Below, in pieces: positions 6,906 through 7,064 of a stretch of DNA of 7,064 nt; position 1 is the stretch's first letter, and the number at the start of each line of letters is the position of its first letter. A model generated the notes under the pieces. That model was not told where the DNA came from. It ran no database searches and was given only the letters and a program-made list of their open reading frames with translations. The stretch is from Bacteroidales bacterium UBA5206 (GTDB lineage: Bacteria; Bacteroidota; Bacteroidia; Bacteroidales; Tenuifilaceae), in NCBI GenBank assembly GCA_002412705.1, contig DHVO01000076.1:1-7064 (forward strand). The letters are read 5' to 3'. The position numbers and the translations under genes are program-made.

Positions 6906-6947
6906 TCTCGTTGCGAACGAGACGGGTTCGAGTCAACAGCCAAACCG
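6868..6947 (+). pseudogene. Rearranged tRNA-Asp copy, probably a pseudogene
   Basis: The 5' half is identical to the intact tRNA-Asp downstream: acceptor GGTCTGG, the D-arm, anticodon stem CATGC and loop CTGTCA. After 6905 the sequence differs. Instead of GCATG, the 3' anticodon strand, there is an 18-nt block containing a hairpin, TCTCGTT-GCG-AACGAGA (6906-6922). The T-loop core GGGTTCGAGTC (6924-6934) is kept, but the next 11 nt of the intact gene are replaced by AACA. GCCAAA then matches the sequence at the normal 3' end. The anticodon stem and T stem cannot form. CCAAACC (6940-6946) could still pair with the acceptor at 6 of 7 positions, possibly by chance. It is unlikely to give a working tRNA. 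Confidence 0.75.
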
Positions 6948-6958
6948 TGTTACAAAGC

Positions 6959-7021
6959 GTTCTTGATTTTTGATGATATTTTTGGTCTGGTAGTTCAGTT
7001 GGTTAGAATACATGCCTGTCA
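6959..7021 (+). repeat. Direct repeat, copy 2 (spacer plus tRNA-Asp 5' half)
   Basis: This is the second copy of the 63-64-nt repeat described at 6842-6905, offset by 116-117 bp. It leads into the intact tRNA-Asp. Near-identity in spacer as well as tRNA sequence points to recent duplication or gene conversion rather than selection on the tRNA alone. Confidence 0.95.
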
Positions 7022-7060
7022 CGCATGGGGTCGCGGGTTCGAGTCCCGTCCAGACCGCCA
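6984..7060 (+). tRNA. tRNA-Asp (anticodon GUC), with encoded CCA
   Basis: A complete cloverleaf is visible. Acceptor GGTCTGG pairs perfectly with CCAGACC (7050-7056). The D-stem is GTTC/GAAT with one G-T pair. The anticodon stem CATGC/GCATG (7011-7015, 7023-7027) encloses the loop CTGTCAC with GTC at 7018-7020. A 5-nt variable loop follows. The T-stem GCGGG/CCCGT surrounds TTCGAGT. Discriminator G7057 is followed by genomically encoded CCA. G73 and GUC are both aspartate identity elements. It probably shares the promoter at 6759-6789 with the broken upstream copy and is released by RNase processing. Only 4 nt remain after CCA, so its terminator lies outside the window. Confidence 0.97.
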
Positions 7061-7064
7061 AAAG

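Noticed and set aside
6977..6984. TATTTTTG before the intact tRNA-Asp, matching the -7 consensus (also at 6861-6868 before the broken copy).
   Set aside because: The last base is the first base of the tRNA, so transcription would begin inside the gene, and no TTTG lies at a suitable distance upstream. It is a chance match at the spacer-tRNA junction.

Overview
The window looks like chromosomal DNA from a member of the Bacteroidota, most likely class Bacteroidia. Three things point there. First, the promoters fit the TTTG / TAnnTTTG pattern of that phylum, best seen upstream of the tRNA locus. Second, start codons follow A-rich stretches with no clear Shine-Dalgarno sequence. Third, the window holds a DUF3822-type gene next to rsmD, a Bacteroidota-specific arrangement. 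Genes are packed tightly, base composition is fairly uniform and moderately AT-rich, and no transposase, integrase, phage gene or CRISPR array is visible.

Left arm, plus strand, 1-3147: the last 34 codons of rmlC overlap rmlD by 14 bp. A phosphoglucomutase/phosphomannomutase-type sugar mutase follows after 20 bp, then a YjbQ-family protein after 7 bp. RmlC and RmlD catalyse the last two steps of dTDP-L-rhamnose synthesis. A phosphoglucomutase could supply the glucose-1-phosphate that feeds that pathway. YjbQ looks like a passenger in the same transcript. A strong hairpin with a T-rich tail closes the unit at about 3184-3232.

Middle, minus strand, 3254-4669: a compact RecD/Pif1-like superfamily 1 helicase converges on the left operon. 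It diverges from the right operon across an 85-bp intergenic region that carries interleaved promoter-like elements for both directions.

Right arm, plus strand, 4755-6744: a probable three-gene operon. It encodes a membrane-anchored protein of unknown function, a DUF3822-family protein and RsmD, the 16S rRNA m2G966 methyltransferase. The DUF3822 gene overlaps rsmD by 10 bp. Near its 5' end the DUF3822 gene carries a perfect 12-bp inverted repeat followed by a T-rich stretch, which looks like an intragenic terminator or attenuator.

End, 6745-7064: a good Bacteroidota-type promoter is followed by two tandem tRNA-Asp units. The second is an intact tRNA-Asp(GUC) with encoded CCA. The first has the same upstream spacer and the same 5' half through the anticodon loop, but its 3' half is rearranged and cannot form a normal cloverleaf. 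The most unusual signals in the window are this mosaic tRNA pair, the intragenic hairpin, and the uncharacterised membrane-protein/DUF3822 pair. No clearly new defence or mobile system is present.
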